Of a DNA stretch of 47,802 nucleotides, positions 1 to 8,947 are shown piece after piece (the stretch's first letter is position 1; each line of letters opens with the position of its first letter). This stretch comes from Gammaproteobacteria bacterium (GTDB lineage: Bacteria; Pseudomonadota; Gammaproteobacteria; SZUA-152): contig DROS01000097.1 of assembly GCA_011321815.1 (NCBI GenBank), positions 1-47,802 of the forward strand. Reading direction: 5' to 3'. The notes under the pieces are model-generated. The model was not told the DNA's origin and searched no databases. It was given only the letters and a program-made list of their open reading frames with translations. The translations under genes were made by a program, and so were the position numbers.

Positions 1-1
1 A

Positions 2-499
2 CTGCGTGACCGGGCCATGTTGGAGCTGCTTTACGCCAGTGGACTGCGGGTCTCGGAACTGGTGGAGTTGCGTGTATTGCAGCTTAACCTGCGTCAAGGC
101 GTAGTGCGTACTCTGGGCAAGGGCAGCAAAGAGCGGTTGGTGCCATTGGGTGAAGTGGCAAGTGACTGGCTGGATCGCTATTTATGCACCGCACGTGACG
201 AGCTGCTCAATGGACGTGAATGTGATGTGCTGTTTGTCACCCACCGGGGGGGCGGTATGTCACGACAGGCCTTCTGGTATCTTATCAAGAGGCACGCACA
301 ACAGGCGGGTATCCACAAACCACTGTCGCCGCACACTCTGCGCCACAGTTTTGCCACTCACTTGCTGAACCATGGTGCGGACCTGCGTGTGGTACAGATG
401 TTGCTGGGACACAGTGACTTGTCTACCACACAAATTTATACTCACGTCGCACGTGAGCGTTTAAAAAACCTGCATGCCGAGCATCATCCGCGCGGTTAA
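2..499 (+). CDS. xerD: XerD tyrosine recombinase, C-terminal part (5' end outside window)
   Basis: XerD works with XerC at the dif site to resolve chromosome dimers at the division septum. The reading frame is open from base 2, so the N-terminal half lies outside the window. The catalytic domain is complete. Visible are the Arg-I motif (SGLRVSEL), the beta-hairpin Lys ([12 protein letters not shown]), the HxxR box ([12 protein letters not shown]), the second His ([11 protein letters not shown]) and the nucleophile Tyr (IYTHV). The C-terminal tail after the Tyr ([16 protein letters not shown]) is of XerD type. The xerD-dsbC association is common in gammaproteobacteria and supports XerD over XerC; here yajQ sits between the two. 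It lacks the extra patch characteristic of integron integrases, so it should not be taken as the source of the cassette at 38.6 kb. Confidence 0.93.
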   Translation: MRDRAMLELLYASGLRVSELVELRVLQLNLRQGVVRTLGKGSKERLVPLGEVASDWLDRYLCTARDELLNGRECDVLFVTHRGGGMSRQAFWYLIKRHAQQAGIHKPLSPHTLRHSFATHLLNHGADLRVVQMLLGHSDLSTTQIYTHVARERLKNLHAEHHPRG

Positions 500-531
500 C
501 GTAGTTTGAAAAAAAAGAGAAGGAAAAACAA

Positions 532-1014
532 ATGCCCTCATTTGATGTGGTTTCTGAAGTTGAAATGCATGAGTTGAGTAATGCTGTAGACCAGGCAAAC
601 CGGGAGGTGGGCACACGGTTTGATTTCCGGGGCTCGGATGCCAAGTTTGAACAAAAAGGTAATGAATTGACATTAATTGCCGATGGCGCTTTTCAATTGA
701 AGCAAATGATGGACATTTTGCGCAATAAAATGGTCAAACGAGGGATTGACACAGGTTGTCTGGATATTGCTGAACCTGAGACCAGTAATTTAAAGGTCAA
801 ACAAAAGGTGACGGTGCGTGAGGGACTGGACAAAGAGACGGCGAAAAAAATCGTAAAACTGATCAAGCAAGCCAAGCTCAAAGTACAGTCCACAATTCAG
901 GATCAGCAGGTGCGGGTGACGGGTAAAAAGCGGGATGATTTACAGGCGGTAATGGCCATGTTGAAAGAGCAGAAGCTGGACCTGCCTTTGCAGTACACCA
1001 ATTTTCGAGATTAA
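532..1014 (+). CDS. yajQ: YajQ family nucleotide-binding protein
   Basis: This is a 160-residue cytoplasmic protein of the YajQ/DUF520 family, which has two tandem ferredoxin-like domains. Members bind nucleic acid or nucleotides, and some bind cyclic-di-GMP and act with a transcription factor. Family hallmarks are the start MPSFDVVSE, the segment TRFDFRGSDA at about residues 28-37, the phrase KQKVTVREGLDKE in the middle, and KVQSTIQDQQVRVTGKKRDDLQ before a C-terminus ending in LPLQYTNFRD. Length is normal and the ATG is preceded by AGAAGGA at good spacing. It lies 32 bp after xerD, so the two are probably co-transcribed. Its place between xerD and dsbC is not the usual one. The family assignment is secure; the cellular role is not settled in general. 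Confidence 0.95.
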   Translation: MPSFDVVSEVEMHELSNAVDQANREVGTRFDFRGSDAKFEQKGNELTLIADGAFQLKQMMDILRNKMVKRGIDTGCLDIAEPETSNLKVKQKVTVREGLDKETAKKIVKLIKQAKLKVQSTIQDQQVRVTGKKRDDLQAVMAMLKEQKLDLPLQYTNFRD

Positions 1015-1077
1015 CTGACAGCTAAGTTCTGCACGCAGGATCTAGGCGACAAATCCAAAGCGAGGTTTAAAAGTGGC

Positions 1078-1842
1078 ATGAAAAAGTTTATTAACAAATT
1101 GGCAGTGAGAAGTATGATCGGCCTCGTTTTTTTTACGGGTTTCACCTTTGCCGTACAGGCGGCTGCCGGTGAAGCCGAAGATGTCGCTAACATTCAAAAA
1201 ATACTGACGGAATTAATGCCGCAGGCAAAAGCGGACAGCATCAGGCCTGCTGCCTTTCCCGGTATGTATGAAGCAGTTTATGGGCCGCAGATTCTTTATA
1301 TTTCAGCCGACGGGCGTTATATGCTGGAAGGTGATTTGTACGATTTAAAAAGTCGCACGAATCTGACGGAAAATAAACGCCGTGTAGGCCGCGCCAAAAT
1401 TGTGCGGGACATGGATGAAAAAGATATGATTGTGTTTTCACCGGAAGCAGGAAAAGTGAAATACACCATCACCGTGTTCACTGATATCGATTGTGGTTAC
1501 TGTCGGAAAATGCACAAGGAAATAGAAGAATATAATAAACTGGGTATTGCTGTGCGCTACATGGCCTATCCGCGTTCTGGTGTGGATACACCATCTTATT
1601 TCAAGGCGGTTTCGGTATGGTGTGCGGATGACAGGCAGGCGGCAATGACCAAAGCCAAATCAGGTATTACCCTGCCCAGAGCCGAGTGCGCCAACCCGGT
1701 AAAGAAACATATGGAAGCTGCCAGCCTGGTAGGGGTGACGGGTACGCCGACACTGGTGCTTGAAAGCGGGCGAGTGATTCCCGGTTATGTGGAGGCGAAA
1801 CGGTTGGTCCAGATGCTGGAGCAACTGAAGAACCAGGGGTAG
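1078..1842 (+). CDS. dsbC: DsbC periplasmic disulfide isomerase
   Basis: DsbC is a periplasmic V-shaped homodimer that reshuffles wrong disulfide bonds and is kept reduced by DsbD. The 254-residue protein starts with a signal peptide (KK, a hydrophobic core around residues 12-27, cleavage near VQAAAG). A dimerisation domain follows (about 30-95), then a thioredoxin-fold domain with the redox motif C139-G-Y-C142. The cis-Pro loop of the fold is visible as GTPTLVLESG near residues 221-230, and two further Cys (in VWCADD and RAECANP) match the structural pair of DsbC. The ATG is preceded by GAGG about a dozen bases upstream. It is the last gene of the xerD-yajQ-dsbC run and is followed by a terminator. 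Confidence 0.95.
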   Translation: MKKFINKLAVRSMIGLVFFTGFTFAVQAAAGEAEDVANIQKILTELMPQAKADSIRPAAFPGMYEAVYGPQILYISADGRYMLEGDLYDLKSRTNLTENKRRVGRAKIVRDMDEKDMIVFSPEAGKVKYTITVFTDIDCGYCRKMHKEIEEYNKLGIAVRYMAYPRSGVDTPSYFKAVSVWCADDRQAAMTKAKSGITLPRAECANPVKKHMEAASLVGVTGTPTLVLESGRVIPGYVEAKRLVQMLEQLKNQG

Positions 1843-1916
1843 ACCAGAATATTAGGGAACGTGCATGTTCCCCAGTAAAGCCGAAATTATATGATCCGGG
1901 TACAAGCCCGGTAAAA

Positions 1917-1946
1917 AACGCCAGCGCCAATGCTGGCGTTTTTTTT
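1917..1946 (+). terminator. Rho-independent terminator after dsbC
   Basis: A perfect 9-bp stem (AACGCCAGC with GCTGGCGTT) closes a 6-base loop and runs straight into eight T. This should end the xerD-yajQ-dsbC transcript. Confidence 0.9.
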
Positions 1947-1989
1947 GCCGGCAGTATTCAGAACCGGCGTCTTGCAATAGACCGTTTGC

Positions 1990-2075
1990 TACGTGTCATT
2001 TCGTCCCGCCATGAAGCAAATATGATGCCCGCTAAACCGGAATCTCAAACGCCACGGGTATAAATTCCTGATTTC
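1990..2075 (+). repeat. Dispersed intergenic repeat, copy 1
   Basis: This 85-bp stretch aligns, with gaps, to the reverse complement of 45223-45300. Shared blocks are a GTCATT start, CGCCATGAAG, and an end reading AATC(T/C)CAA(A/G)CGCCACGGGTATA. A third relative is at 20403-20456. All three copies lie outside genes, which suggests a small non-autonomous mobile or REP-like element. The rest of the gap between dsbC and the next gene (2076-2347) shows no gene and nothing else I can name. Confidence 0.6.
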
Positions 2076-2359
2076 CACTTTCTTTTTTATGCGGAACCCA
2101 TTGCAAGGTATGGGCGTTCAACAGAAATGATGAACAGGATGTATCGGCTTTTTTGTGATTTGGTGGGTGTTTTTCGATACACATTGCCTTTAATCTGAAT
2201 CCTGCAAGTACTCACACGCACATAGCGCAAGCGCTTGATTTGTAGCTTGTGTAAACGCAATTACTTGCAGTCAGGTACAAAATGTTCACTGGGCAGCAAG
2301 CCCTCTTCTTTTGTTGATTGTTTTGCTGAGATTATTTGGCTCATATCGAGGAGGTCGAT

Positions 2360-3826
2360 ATGTCGTTCATGGATATTTATTTGATTGTTCCCAGCGCCTT
2401 TGCTTCCGGAATGATCTGGTTTGTATTACTGGCAGTACTGCTCTACATTGCACGCGATCCGGCGCATCAGGCCATCAGATCCCTGAGCCGGGTGATACAC
2501 AACAGCATGCGTTTGTCGGCCAGTGCAGTGGCGCGTTCCGAGCGTTGGATGTTGCAACGCAATAAAGATGTGCTGCTGGCTCAGGGCAGGGAAGCGGCAG
2601 AGCGTATGATTGAACGTGAGTTTGAGCGTATTGATGCGACCGTGCGTCGTGACCTGGCAGAATATCCAGCCCTGCACCGCCAGCTCAGTGAAGAAGCCAC
2701 CCGGTTGGATGAGGACTATCAATCCAGCGTTGAAGTGCCACCAGCACCACCAGGCTGGATAAAAGCAGTAGAAGCAGTGGCAAAAATTCCCGCCAAAGGT
2801 GACCCGGTGGTCAGTAATATTCTTGAAGATATCCATGTTTCGCTGGAAAAAGCCAGTGACGATGCCATGGAACAGTGCCGCAAATCCAGTCGTGAACGGC
2901 ACCAGATTCTGAAAGGCATGCTGCCACACTGGCGCAGAGTGTCGCAGCGTTTATCGCAAGTGAATAAAAATGTCGACAGTCTTTTGTTACGTTCCAAAAG
3001 TATTGATCGGCACATGGAAGAATATGAAAATATTGTGCAAGGTACCAATCAGGCCGTGCGTACCTTGTCGTCCTCCTCGATCACCCAGTTTTTTGTGTCT
3101 GCTTTTGTATTGGCGATTGCCGTAGGCGGTGCGGCGATTAACTTTAATTTGATTGCCACACCCATGGCGGAAATGGTGGGCGGCACATCACGTATTATGG
3201 GTTACTCCGTAGCAAGTATTGCCGCCATGGTGATTATCCTTGTGGAAATTGCCATGGGTTTATTTCTCATGGAAGCCTTGCGCATTACACGTTTGTTTCC
3301 CGTAATCGGCGCATTGGACGACAAGCTACGCCGGGGAATATTGTGGGCGGCGTTTATCTTTCTGTTTTCCCTGGCAGGCATTGAAGCAGGTCTGGCTTAT
3401 ATGCGTGAACTGTTAATGCAGGATGCTGCGGCGACACGGGCACTATTGCGTGCGGATGGTGCTACCGAAATTGTGCAGAATTCACATCTATGGATCACCA
3501 CTGCTGCACAAATGGGGATGGGTTTTATCCTGCCTTTTGCATTGACCTTTGTGGCAATCCCGCTGGAATCATTTGTGCACTCTCTGCGTACAGTGCTGGG
3601 CGTATTAGCCGTGTCCATTTTGCGCACTGTAATGTGGAGTTTACGTCTGCTGGGTAATCTGGCCCGCTTTACCGGCCGGTTATTGATTAATGTTTATGAC
3701 CTGTTGATTTTTGCGCCGTTATGGGTGGAACAGCTTATTAAAACGTCAGGTAAAAGAAAGGCGGAGGCGGTGGATGATATGGCTGAACCGGAAACAGTAT
3801 CTCCCCTTGCGCGCGAAAGTGCATAA
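2360..3826 (+). CDS. Polytopic membrane protein with coiled-coil N-terminal half, function unknown
   Basis: I do not recognise a named family. The start at 2360 is chosen because GAGGAGG at 2348-2354 sits five bases upstream; an in-frame ATG eight codons earlier lacks such a site. The 488-residue product has one N-terminal membrane segment (about residues 5-30). A long, charged, helix-rich region (about 35-235) with heptad-like spacing follows. After it come four or five hydrophobic segments (about 245-275, 285-312, 325-348, 380-408 and 415-435) and a polar tail. The gene stops 15 bp before the VWA lipoprotein at 3842, so the two are very likely one operon. A role in an envelope complex whose partner is the VWA protein is inference. 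No catalytic motif is visible. Confidence 0.8.
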   Translation: MSFMDIYLIVPSAFASGMIWFVLLAVLLYIARDPAHQAIRSLSRVIHNSMRLSASAVARSERWMLQRNKDVLLAQGREAAERMIEREFERIDATVRRDLAEYPALHRQLSEEATRLDEDYQSSVEVPPAPPGWIKAVEAVAKIPAKGDPVVSNILEDIHVSLEKASDDAMEQCRKSSRERHQILKGMLPHWRRVSQRLSQVNKNVDSLLLRSKSIDRHMEEYENIVQGTNQAVRTLSSSSITQFFVSAFVLAIAVGGAAINFNLIATPMAEMVGGTSRIMGYSVASIAAMVIILVEIAMGLFLMEALRITRLFPVIGALDDKLRRGILWAAFIFLFSLAGIEAGLAYMRELLMQDAAATRALLRADGATEIVQNSHLWITTAAQMGMGFILPFALTFVAIPLESFVHSLRTVLGVLAVSILRTVMWSLRLLGNLARFTGRLLINVYDLLIFAPLWVEQLIKTSGKRKAEAVDDMAEPETVSPLARESA

Positions 3827-3841
3827 AAAGGATTGTAACCA

Positions 3842-4516
3842 ATGAAAAATAAAATATATTTTAATTTAACTCTTGTCATAATGCCGGTGCTGGTATTGCT
3901 GGTGGCATGTTCATCAAATGATGCTCCGGTGCCAGATACACGAGGTGTTTATTTATTGATTGATACATCGGGTACGTACACACAGGAGCTGGAGCAGGCC
4001 AGGCGGGTAATCAACTTTACGCTGTCCAACCTCAGTCCGGGTGATTCGTTTGCGGTGGCGCGAGTGGATACAGGCAGTTTCAGCGAAAAAGATATTGTCA
4101 CCAAAACCACTTTTGATGCCCGTCCCAGTGTCAGCAATGAACAAAAACGTGTTTTTCAGGCAAATATCAATACATTTCTGAAAGAGGTGAAAAGCAGTTC
4201 ACATACCGATATTACCGGCGGTATTTTACAGGCCATCGAATACCTGGACGAAACAGGCGCCGGGCATAAAACCATTCTGGTTTTTTCCGACCTCAAAGAA
4301 GAGTTGCGCGAAGGGTATGTGCGTTCTGAAATTCCATTGGCTCTCAGTGGTTATAGTGTGGTTGCCTTGAATGTGACCAAGCTGCGCAGTGACAATGTTG
4401 ATCCGCGTGAATATCTGGGGCGGCTTGATGACTGGAAACAGCGAGTGGAAACAGGAGGTGGGCGCTGGAGGGTGGTGAACAACCTGGAGCGCCTGGAATC
4501 CTTGTTGGAGATTTAG
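3842..4516 (+). CDS. VWA-fold lipoprotein
   Basis: This is a 224-residue exported protein with a lipoprotein signal (hydrophobic stretch, then LLVAC with Cys23 as the lipidated residue; Ser-Ser follows, consistent with outer-membrane sorting). The rest reads as a von Willebrand factor A domain. There is a first strand ending in a MIDAS-like DTSGT (Asp41), a second metal-ligand candidate Thr in HTDITGG at about residues 121-127, and a third strand ending FSDLKEE near residue 150. The first motif is DxSxT rather than the classical DxSxS. VWA domains bind protein ligands through a divalent metal. The gene follows the membrane protein at 2360 by 15 bp. The fold is well supported; the ligand is unknown. 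Confidence 0.82.
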   Translation: MKNKIYFNLTLVIMPVLVLLVACSSNDAPVPDTRGVYLLIDTSGTYTQELEQARRVINFTLSNLSPGDSFAVARVDTGSFSEKDIVTKTTFDARPSVSNEQKRVFQANINTFLKEVKSSSHTDITGGILQAIEYLDETGAGHKTILVFSDLKEELREGYVRSEIPLALSGYSVVALNVTKLRSDNVDPREYLGRLDDWKQRVETGGGRWRVVNNLERLESLLEI

Positions 4517-4541
4517 CCGGATTCTGCAAGATGGGGCGCTA

Positions 4542-5750
4542 CTAAAATAAATCGATTTCACCTTCCTGCATATTTTGAGCGGTAACCGTTGCGCGGGGGC
4601 CGGCCGCCAGGTGTTCTTGCAATTTTATATCAATCTGCTGAAGGCACTGCTCAATGTCGTTGTTGGCGCTCAGTTCCTGAACGACTATGTTTGTGGTCGT
4701 ATCCATCGCCTGTAGTTGTTCCTGGACGTAATGCACTATTTGTGCAGCGGAATCTTCAAACTGCATAGCGGTTATTGCACTGGAGACATCTTTTTGGATT
4801 TCTTTGGCAATTAATGATGTGCTGTCAATAGTGTCTGAAATGCACTGGTTAGCCTCCACCAGCTCTTTGAGCATACTATCCATGTTGTCTTTGGTGGCCA
4901 AGGCATTATTCATATCCAGTGATGCCATTTCCTCTACAATTTGGGAGATGTCGATCAATAATGCTTTTGTGCCTGCGGTCTGTTCCCGGATACAGTTATT
5001 CAGTTTTTGTGATGATATTGAAAGGTTGCGAACTTCGTCAGCCACCACGGCAAAACCACGCCCGGCATCACCGGCACGGGCGGCTTCGATGGCGGCATTG
5101 AGCGCGAGCAGATTCGTTTGGTCTGCCAGTTTATGTACCTGGCTTAATAATTCAAACACTGAATCCATTTCATGCACCATGTCCTGAACCTTGTCTGCTG
5201 CGGCAACATTTTTGACGCTGATCTTGACCATGAGATCCACAAAACTTCCGAGTGTGGAATCAATCTCACGGGCAAAGTTCTCCATGGTCAGGTTAGTGCT
5301 ATCGAGATCTCCCCCTTTTAACTGGGTAAGCATTGTATTCAACTGTTCCAGTTGTTGGTCGGATTTGCTGACGAGGCCGGTAAAGCTTTCTTGCAACAGG
5401 TGAGTTCCGTCACTGATGATTCCTGTGACCTGTTCGAGACTTGTTCTGGCAGGCAACAAATGTTGCTGCATGTTTTCCTGTAGCCGTGTTCCAGCGGCAG
5501 TACGCACCTCTTGCGCGACGGATGTGTTCACTGCTGTTTGGGAGAATGTGTTTGCGGTGCTGGATATGTTGTGTTGAACCAGCCACGCCCATAATCCCAG
5601 CGTTACAACCGCCGCAAGCAGACTGACGCTCACCGGCATATCGGTTGCAATAACAGCCAATGTCACAAAGCTGGCCAGATAGGCGGCCCAGTGAGCCGGA
5701 GCGGACGGAGTCCATTTTGTCATTGTCATTCTAGGCATTGTTGTTTTCAT
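4542..5750 (-). CDS. Methyl-accepting chemotaxis protein, membrane-anchored, without a large sensor domain
   Basis: This is a chemoreceptor-like protein of 402 residues. Two hydrophobic segments close together (about residues 20-62) anchor it, leaving almost no periplasmic loop. There is no recognisable HAMP or PAS domain. A helical region leads to the signalling hairpin ([20 protein letters not shown], about residues 210-230, then [13 protein letters not shown]). The downstream part contains [12 protein letters not shown], a sequence seen in receptors of the phosphatase/adaptation-linked type. The C-terminus is GEIDLF, very like the GDIELF end of CheD in the facing operon. It points away from the chemotaxis operon and shares its upstream region. 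What it senses is not visible; membrane state or an internal cue is possible. Confidence 0.87.
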   Translation of the reverse strand: MKTTMPRMTMTKWTPSAPAHWAAYLASFVTLAVIATDMPVSVSLLAAVVTLGLWAWLVQHNISSTANTFSQTAVNTSVAQEVRTAAGTRLQENMQQHLLPARTSLEQVTGIISDGTHLLQESFTGLVSKSDQQLEQLNTMLTQLKGGDLDSTNLTMENFAREIDSTLGSFVDLMVKISVKNVAAADKVQDMVHEMDSVFELLSQVHKLADQTNLLALNAAIEAARAGDAGRGFAVVADEVRNLSISSQKLNNCIREQTAGTKALLIDISQIVEEMASLDMNNALATKDNMDSMLKELVEANQCISDTIDSTSLIAKEIQKDVSSAITAMQFEDSAAQIVHYVQEQLQAMDTTTNIVVQELSANNDIEQCLQQIDIKLQEHLAAGPRATVTAQNMQEGEIDLF

Positions 5751-6035
5751 ACCCTGTGAAACCAGTTTGTTTTAAAGACATTTTCCTGTGCAGGATTTTA
5801 TGGCGCGTTGCTGTGAGACTGGGATCGGCATCTTTGTTTAATAACTTAAGTATTTTGTGATTTGTTATTGGCAATATGTGAGCGGGTTAATGCGCTGATA
5901 TATCGTCACTGTAATATGAGCGTATATTTTGAGATCCAAAATCCAATGCATGCAAAATTATTAAATGTGTCCTAAAGAATCTCAGGCATATACCGCTGTT
6001 CAGGGGCGAGACGGTATATTTTGAAGGAATGAAAG

Positions 6036-6347
6036 ATGGCAACTGAAACAGCAACAGATACGGATTTCTTTCACATTGAGTGCGCTGATGTATTGGATAT
6101 ATCCGGTGTGGCTGAGTTTCATGCACACTGTCTGGAAGCCCTGGGAACACAAAAGACCTTGATTTTAAATGCCAGTCAGGTGGATCGCGCTGATACGGCT
6201 GCCTTGCAGGTTTTGAGTGCCTTTATTCAAAATGCCAATGCTCAACAACAGACGGTGCAGTGGGAATCCCCCTCCGAAGCACTGTGCCAGTCTGCGGCTC
6301 TGCTGGGTTTATCGGAAATATTGTGTTTACCAATAACCGCAGAGTGA
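6036..6347 (+). CDS. STAS-domain protein, first gene of the chemotaxis operon
   Basis: This 103-residue protein is a single STAS domain, the fold of anti-sigma-factor antagonists. The core reads KTLILNASQVDRADTAALQVLSAF (given here as two parts: TLILNASQ and VDRADTAALQVLSAF), where the Thr of ADTAAL sits at the usual phospho-acceptor position (normally Ser or Thr). A GAAGGA ribosome site precedes the ATG. It is 62 bp before cheY and probably transcribed with it. STAS proteins head several Aer2-type chemotaxis operons; a link to receptor or CheA control is plausible but not proven. No partner kinase of the RsbW type is in the window. Confidence 0.82.
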   Translation: MATETATDTDFFHIECADVLDISGVAEFHAHCLEALGTQKTLILNASQVDRADTAALQVLSAFIQNANAQQQTVQWESPSEALCQSAALLGLSEILCLPITAE

Positions 6348-6409
6348 AAAAAGAACGAACAGTAACGAAACCTGACCGGGTCAGGAAGAAAATATTTCAG
6401 GAGTGAATG

Positions 6410-6772
6410 ATGGCAAATATTTTGGCGGTAGATGACTCCGCATCCATGCGACAGATGGTGGCCTTCACCCTCAAAGGAGCAGGACATCAGGTGACCGAGG
6501 CTGTAGATGGTCAGGCCGCACTGGATTTGGCCAAGAACCAGAAATTTGATCTGGTGTTGTCTGATGTCAATATGCCACGCATGGATGGCATTACCCTGGC
6601 AAAGGAACTCCGGAGTTTGCCAAACTTTAAATTTACACCGATCTTGATGTTGACCACAGAAGCAGGGCTCAACAAAAAACAAGAAGGTAAAGCAGCTGGG
6701 GCGACAGGCTGGATTGTAAAACCCTTTAACCCGGAACAGTTGCTGGCCACCATCAAAAAAGTGACAGGTTAG
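6410..6772 (+). CDS. cheY: CheY-type response regulator
   Basis: This is a 120-residue stand-alone receiver domain that takes phosphate from CheA and acts on the flagellar switch or another output. Visible are the acidic pair Asp8-Asp9 (AVDDSASMR), the phospho-acceptor Asp52 (LSDVNMPRMDG), the Thr of MLTTEAG and the conserved Lys of WIVKPFNP. Two ATG codons lie side by side; the second, at 6410, is chosen because AGGAG at 6399-6403 is then six bases away rather than three. The stop is four bases before the cheA start, so translation is probably coupled. No CheZ or CheC/X phosphatase gene is in the window. Confidence 0.93.
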   Translation: MANILAVDDSASMRQMVAFTLKGAGHQVTEAVDGQAALDLAKNQKFDLVLSDVNMPRMDGITLAKELRSLPNFKFTPILMLTTEAGLNKKQEGKAAGATGWIVKPFNPEQLLATIKKVTG

Positions 6773-6776
6773 TGTT

Positions 6777-8870
6777 ATGTCCATAGATATGGAACAGTTC
6801 AAGATTACCTTTGTGGAAGAAAGCCTTGAAGGCCTGGATACCATGGAGTCCGTTCTTCTGGATATGCATCCCGGTGAAGCCGATGCTGAAGCTATTGATA
6901 ATATTTTTCGTGCAGCGCACTCCATAAAGGGAGGTGCTGCTACCTTTGGTTTGGGGGATATCGCTAATTTTACCCATGTGGTTGAAACGTTGCTGGATGA
7001 GGTGCGCAATGGTGATCGTGATATTACCCAGGAGGCGATTGTCCTGTTTTTGAGTTCTGTGGACTGCATCCGCGAGATGCTCAGCGCTGATCAAAATGAT
7101 GAAGCGATTGACCAGGGGCGTATTGAAGAAGTCAAGGCCGGGCTGGATAAGATGCTGGGCTCGGAACAGGAAAGTGAACCCGCTTCAACAGAGAATAATG
7201 AAACAGTTTCCGATATACCAAGCAATCAGGAAAATGGCTGGCGAGTCATTTTCAAGCCATTTCCGGGCATGTTGCGTACGGGTAATGATGTTGTTCGTAT
7301 GTTCCGGGAGCTGGCCGAGCTGGGTGAATTTAATGCGGCAGTGAATGCAGACAGTTTGCCGCCATTGATTGATATGGACCCGGAAGAGGCCTACCTGAAT
7401 TGGCAGATTACCCTCAGAGGGGAAATTGACAAGGCGCAGATCAGTGAAATATTCGAATGGGTTGAAGATGACTGTGAGCTGGAGATTCTTCCCCTGGCAG
7501 ATGGTAATGCAGAGACTGTTGCCACCGGTGTGACCAACAACGACAGTACTGAAAAAAATCAACCCGTCGATCTTCAGGTTGCAAACCCGCCACCTGAGCG
7601 TCGCGCAGCAGAAGACCGGCGGCAGGAGGGTGATCGCCGGCAACCCGCACGTAAGGCATCGCCTCCTGAATCATCATCTATCCGTGTCGGTATCGACAAA
7701 ATAGATGATTTAATCAACATGGTGGGTGAGCTGGTGATTACACAATCCATGTTGGGTCAGCTGGGCGGGGATTTTGATATGAGCCGGGTTGAACGGCTTA
7801 ATGATGGTCTTTCCGAGCTGGAGCGTAATACACGCGAATTACAGGAAAGTGTTATGCGTATTCGCATGTTACCCATCAGTTTTGCATTTAACCGTTTCCC
7901 TCGCATGGTACATGATCTCAGCGCCAAACTGGATAAGAAAATTGAACTTACCATGTCTGGTGAACAGACCGAGCTGGATAAAACCGTCATGGAAAAAATT
8001 GGTGACCCATTGGTTCATCTGGTTCGCAATTCCATTGATCACGGTATTGAAACGCCTGAGGCGCGCAAGGCCGCCGGTAAACCGGAAACAGGTGTGGTCA
8101 ATCTTAATGCGTATCACCAGGGCGGTAATATTATTATCGAGATCACTGATGATGGTGCAGGGCTGAACCATGAAAAGATATTGGCTAAAGCTATCGAGCG
8201 CGGGCTGGTAGGCGCGAACGAAGAGTTGCCGGAAGAAAAAGTTTATGAGTTGCTGTTTGAGCCGGGTTTTTCCACCGCAGACGTGGTCAGTGATGTATCC
8301 GGTCGTGGGGTTGGTATGGATGTAGTGAAGCGGAACATCATGGCCTTGGGAGGAGGGGTTGATGTGAAATCCGTACCAGGTGAAGGCTCAACTTTTACCA
8401 TCCGTTTACCGCTGACTCTGGCTATTCTGGATGGCCAGCTGGTACGTGTTGGTGACAACACCTACATCATTCCACTGGTGTCGATTGTGGAATCCCTGCT
8501 GGTGGACCAAAAGAATGTCAACGAAATTGCGGGCAAGGCCGAGGTTTATCAATTGCGTTCTGACTATCTTCCCATTATCCGTCTTTATGAGGTTTTTGAT
8601 GTTGAGCCGGACCGGCGCTCTTTAGATGATGGTTTGCTGGTGGTGGTTGAGGGTGACGGTAAAAAAGGTGGCTTGTTGGTTGATGAATTATTGGGACAGC
8701 AGCAGGTTGTGATCAAAAGCCTGGAAACCAATTTCCGCCGAGTCGAAGGATTATCCGGCGCCACAATCCTGGGTGATGGTACTGTGGCATTGATTGTGGA
8801 TGTGGCCGGTGTGGTGCGTCTTTCCAGAGATGATGGGCGTGGTTCAAATGAACAGATCGTGGCGGCCTGA
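6777..8870 (+). CDS. cheA: CheA chemotaxis histidine kinase
   Basis: CheA autophosphorylates in receptor arrays and passes phosphate to CheY and CheB. The 697-residue protein has the classical order. The P1 Hpt domain carries His48 (RAAHSIKGGAATFG). A P2-like middle domain (about 150-245) and a polar linker with RRAAEDRRQEGDRR follow. The P3 dimerisation helices begin near VGIDKIDDLINMVGEL. In the P4 ATPase, the N-box (HLVRNSIDHGIET), G1 (DDGAGLN), the F-box/G2 (FEPGFSTADVVSDVSGRG) and GEGSTFTIRLPLTLAI are all present. P5 is a CheW-like domain at the end. All catalytic boxes are intact. It overlaps functionally with cheY (four-base gap) and cheW (77-base gap). Confidence 0.97.
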   Translation: MSIDMEQFKITFVEESLEGLDTMESVLLDMHPGEADAEAIDNIFRAAHSIKGGAATFGLGDIANFTHVVETLLDEVRNGDRDITQEAIVLFLSSVDCIREMLSADQNDEAIDQGRIEEVKAGLDKMLGSEQESEPASTENNETVSDIPSNQENGWRVIFKPFPGMLRTGNDVVRMFRELAELGEFNAAVNADSLPPLIDMDPEEAYLNWQITLRGEIDKAQISEIFEWVEDDCELEILPLADGNAETVATGVTNNDSTEKNQPVDLQVANPPPERRAAEDRRQEGDRRQPARKASPPESSSIRVGIDKIDDLINMVGELVITQSMLGQLGGDFDMSRVERLNDGLSELERNTRELQESVMRIRMLPISFAFNRFPRMVHDLSAKLDKKIELTMSGEQTELDKTVMEKIGDPLVHLVRNSIDHGIETPEARKAAGKPETGVVNLNAYHQGGNIIIEITDDGAGLNHEKILAKAIERGLVGANEELPEEKVYELLFEPGFSTADVVSDVSGRGVGMDVVKRNIMALGGGVDVKSVPGEGSTFTIRLPLTLAILDGQLVRVGDNTYIIPLVSIVESLLVDQKNVNEIAGKAEVYQLRSDYLPIIRLYEVFDVEPDRRSLDDGLLVVVEGDGKKGGLLVDELLGQQQVVIKSLETNFRRVEGLSGATILGDGTVALIVDVAGVVRLSRDDGRGSNEQIVAA

Positions 8871-8947
8871 TAGCGTGATGAAAAAACAGAATTTAGCGGT
8901 GAAATGCAGAAATGGTTTTACCCCGGTCAGATAAGAGGAGTTGAGTG

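Noticed and set aside
2-499. Integron integrase or phage integrase as source of the cassette
   Set aside because: The sequence is an ordinary XerD catalytic domain, followed by yajQ and dsbC, and is 38 kb from the cassette.
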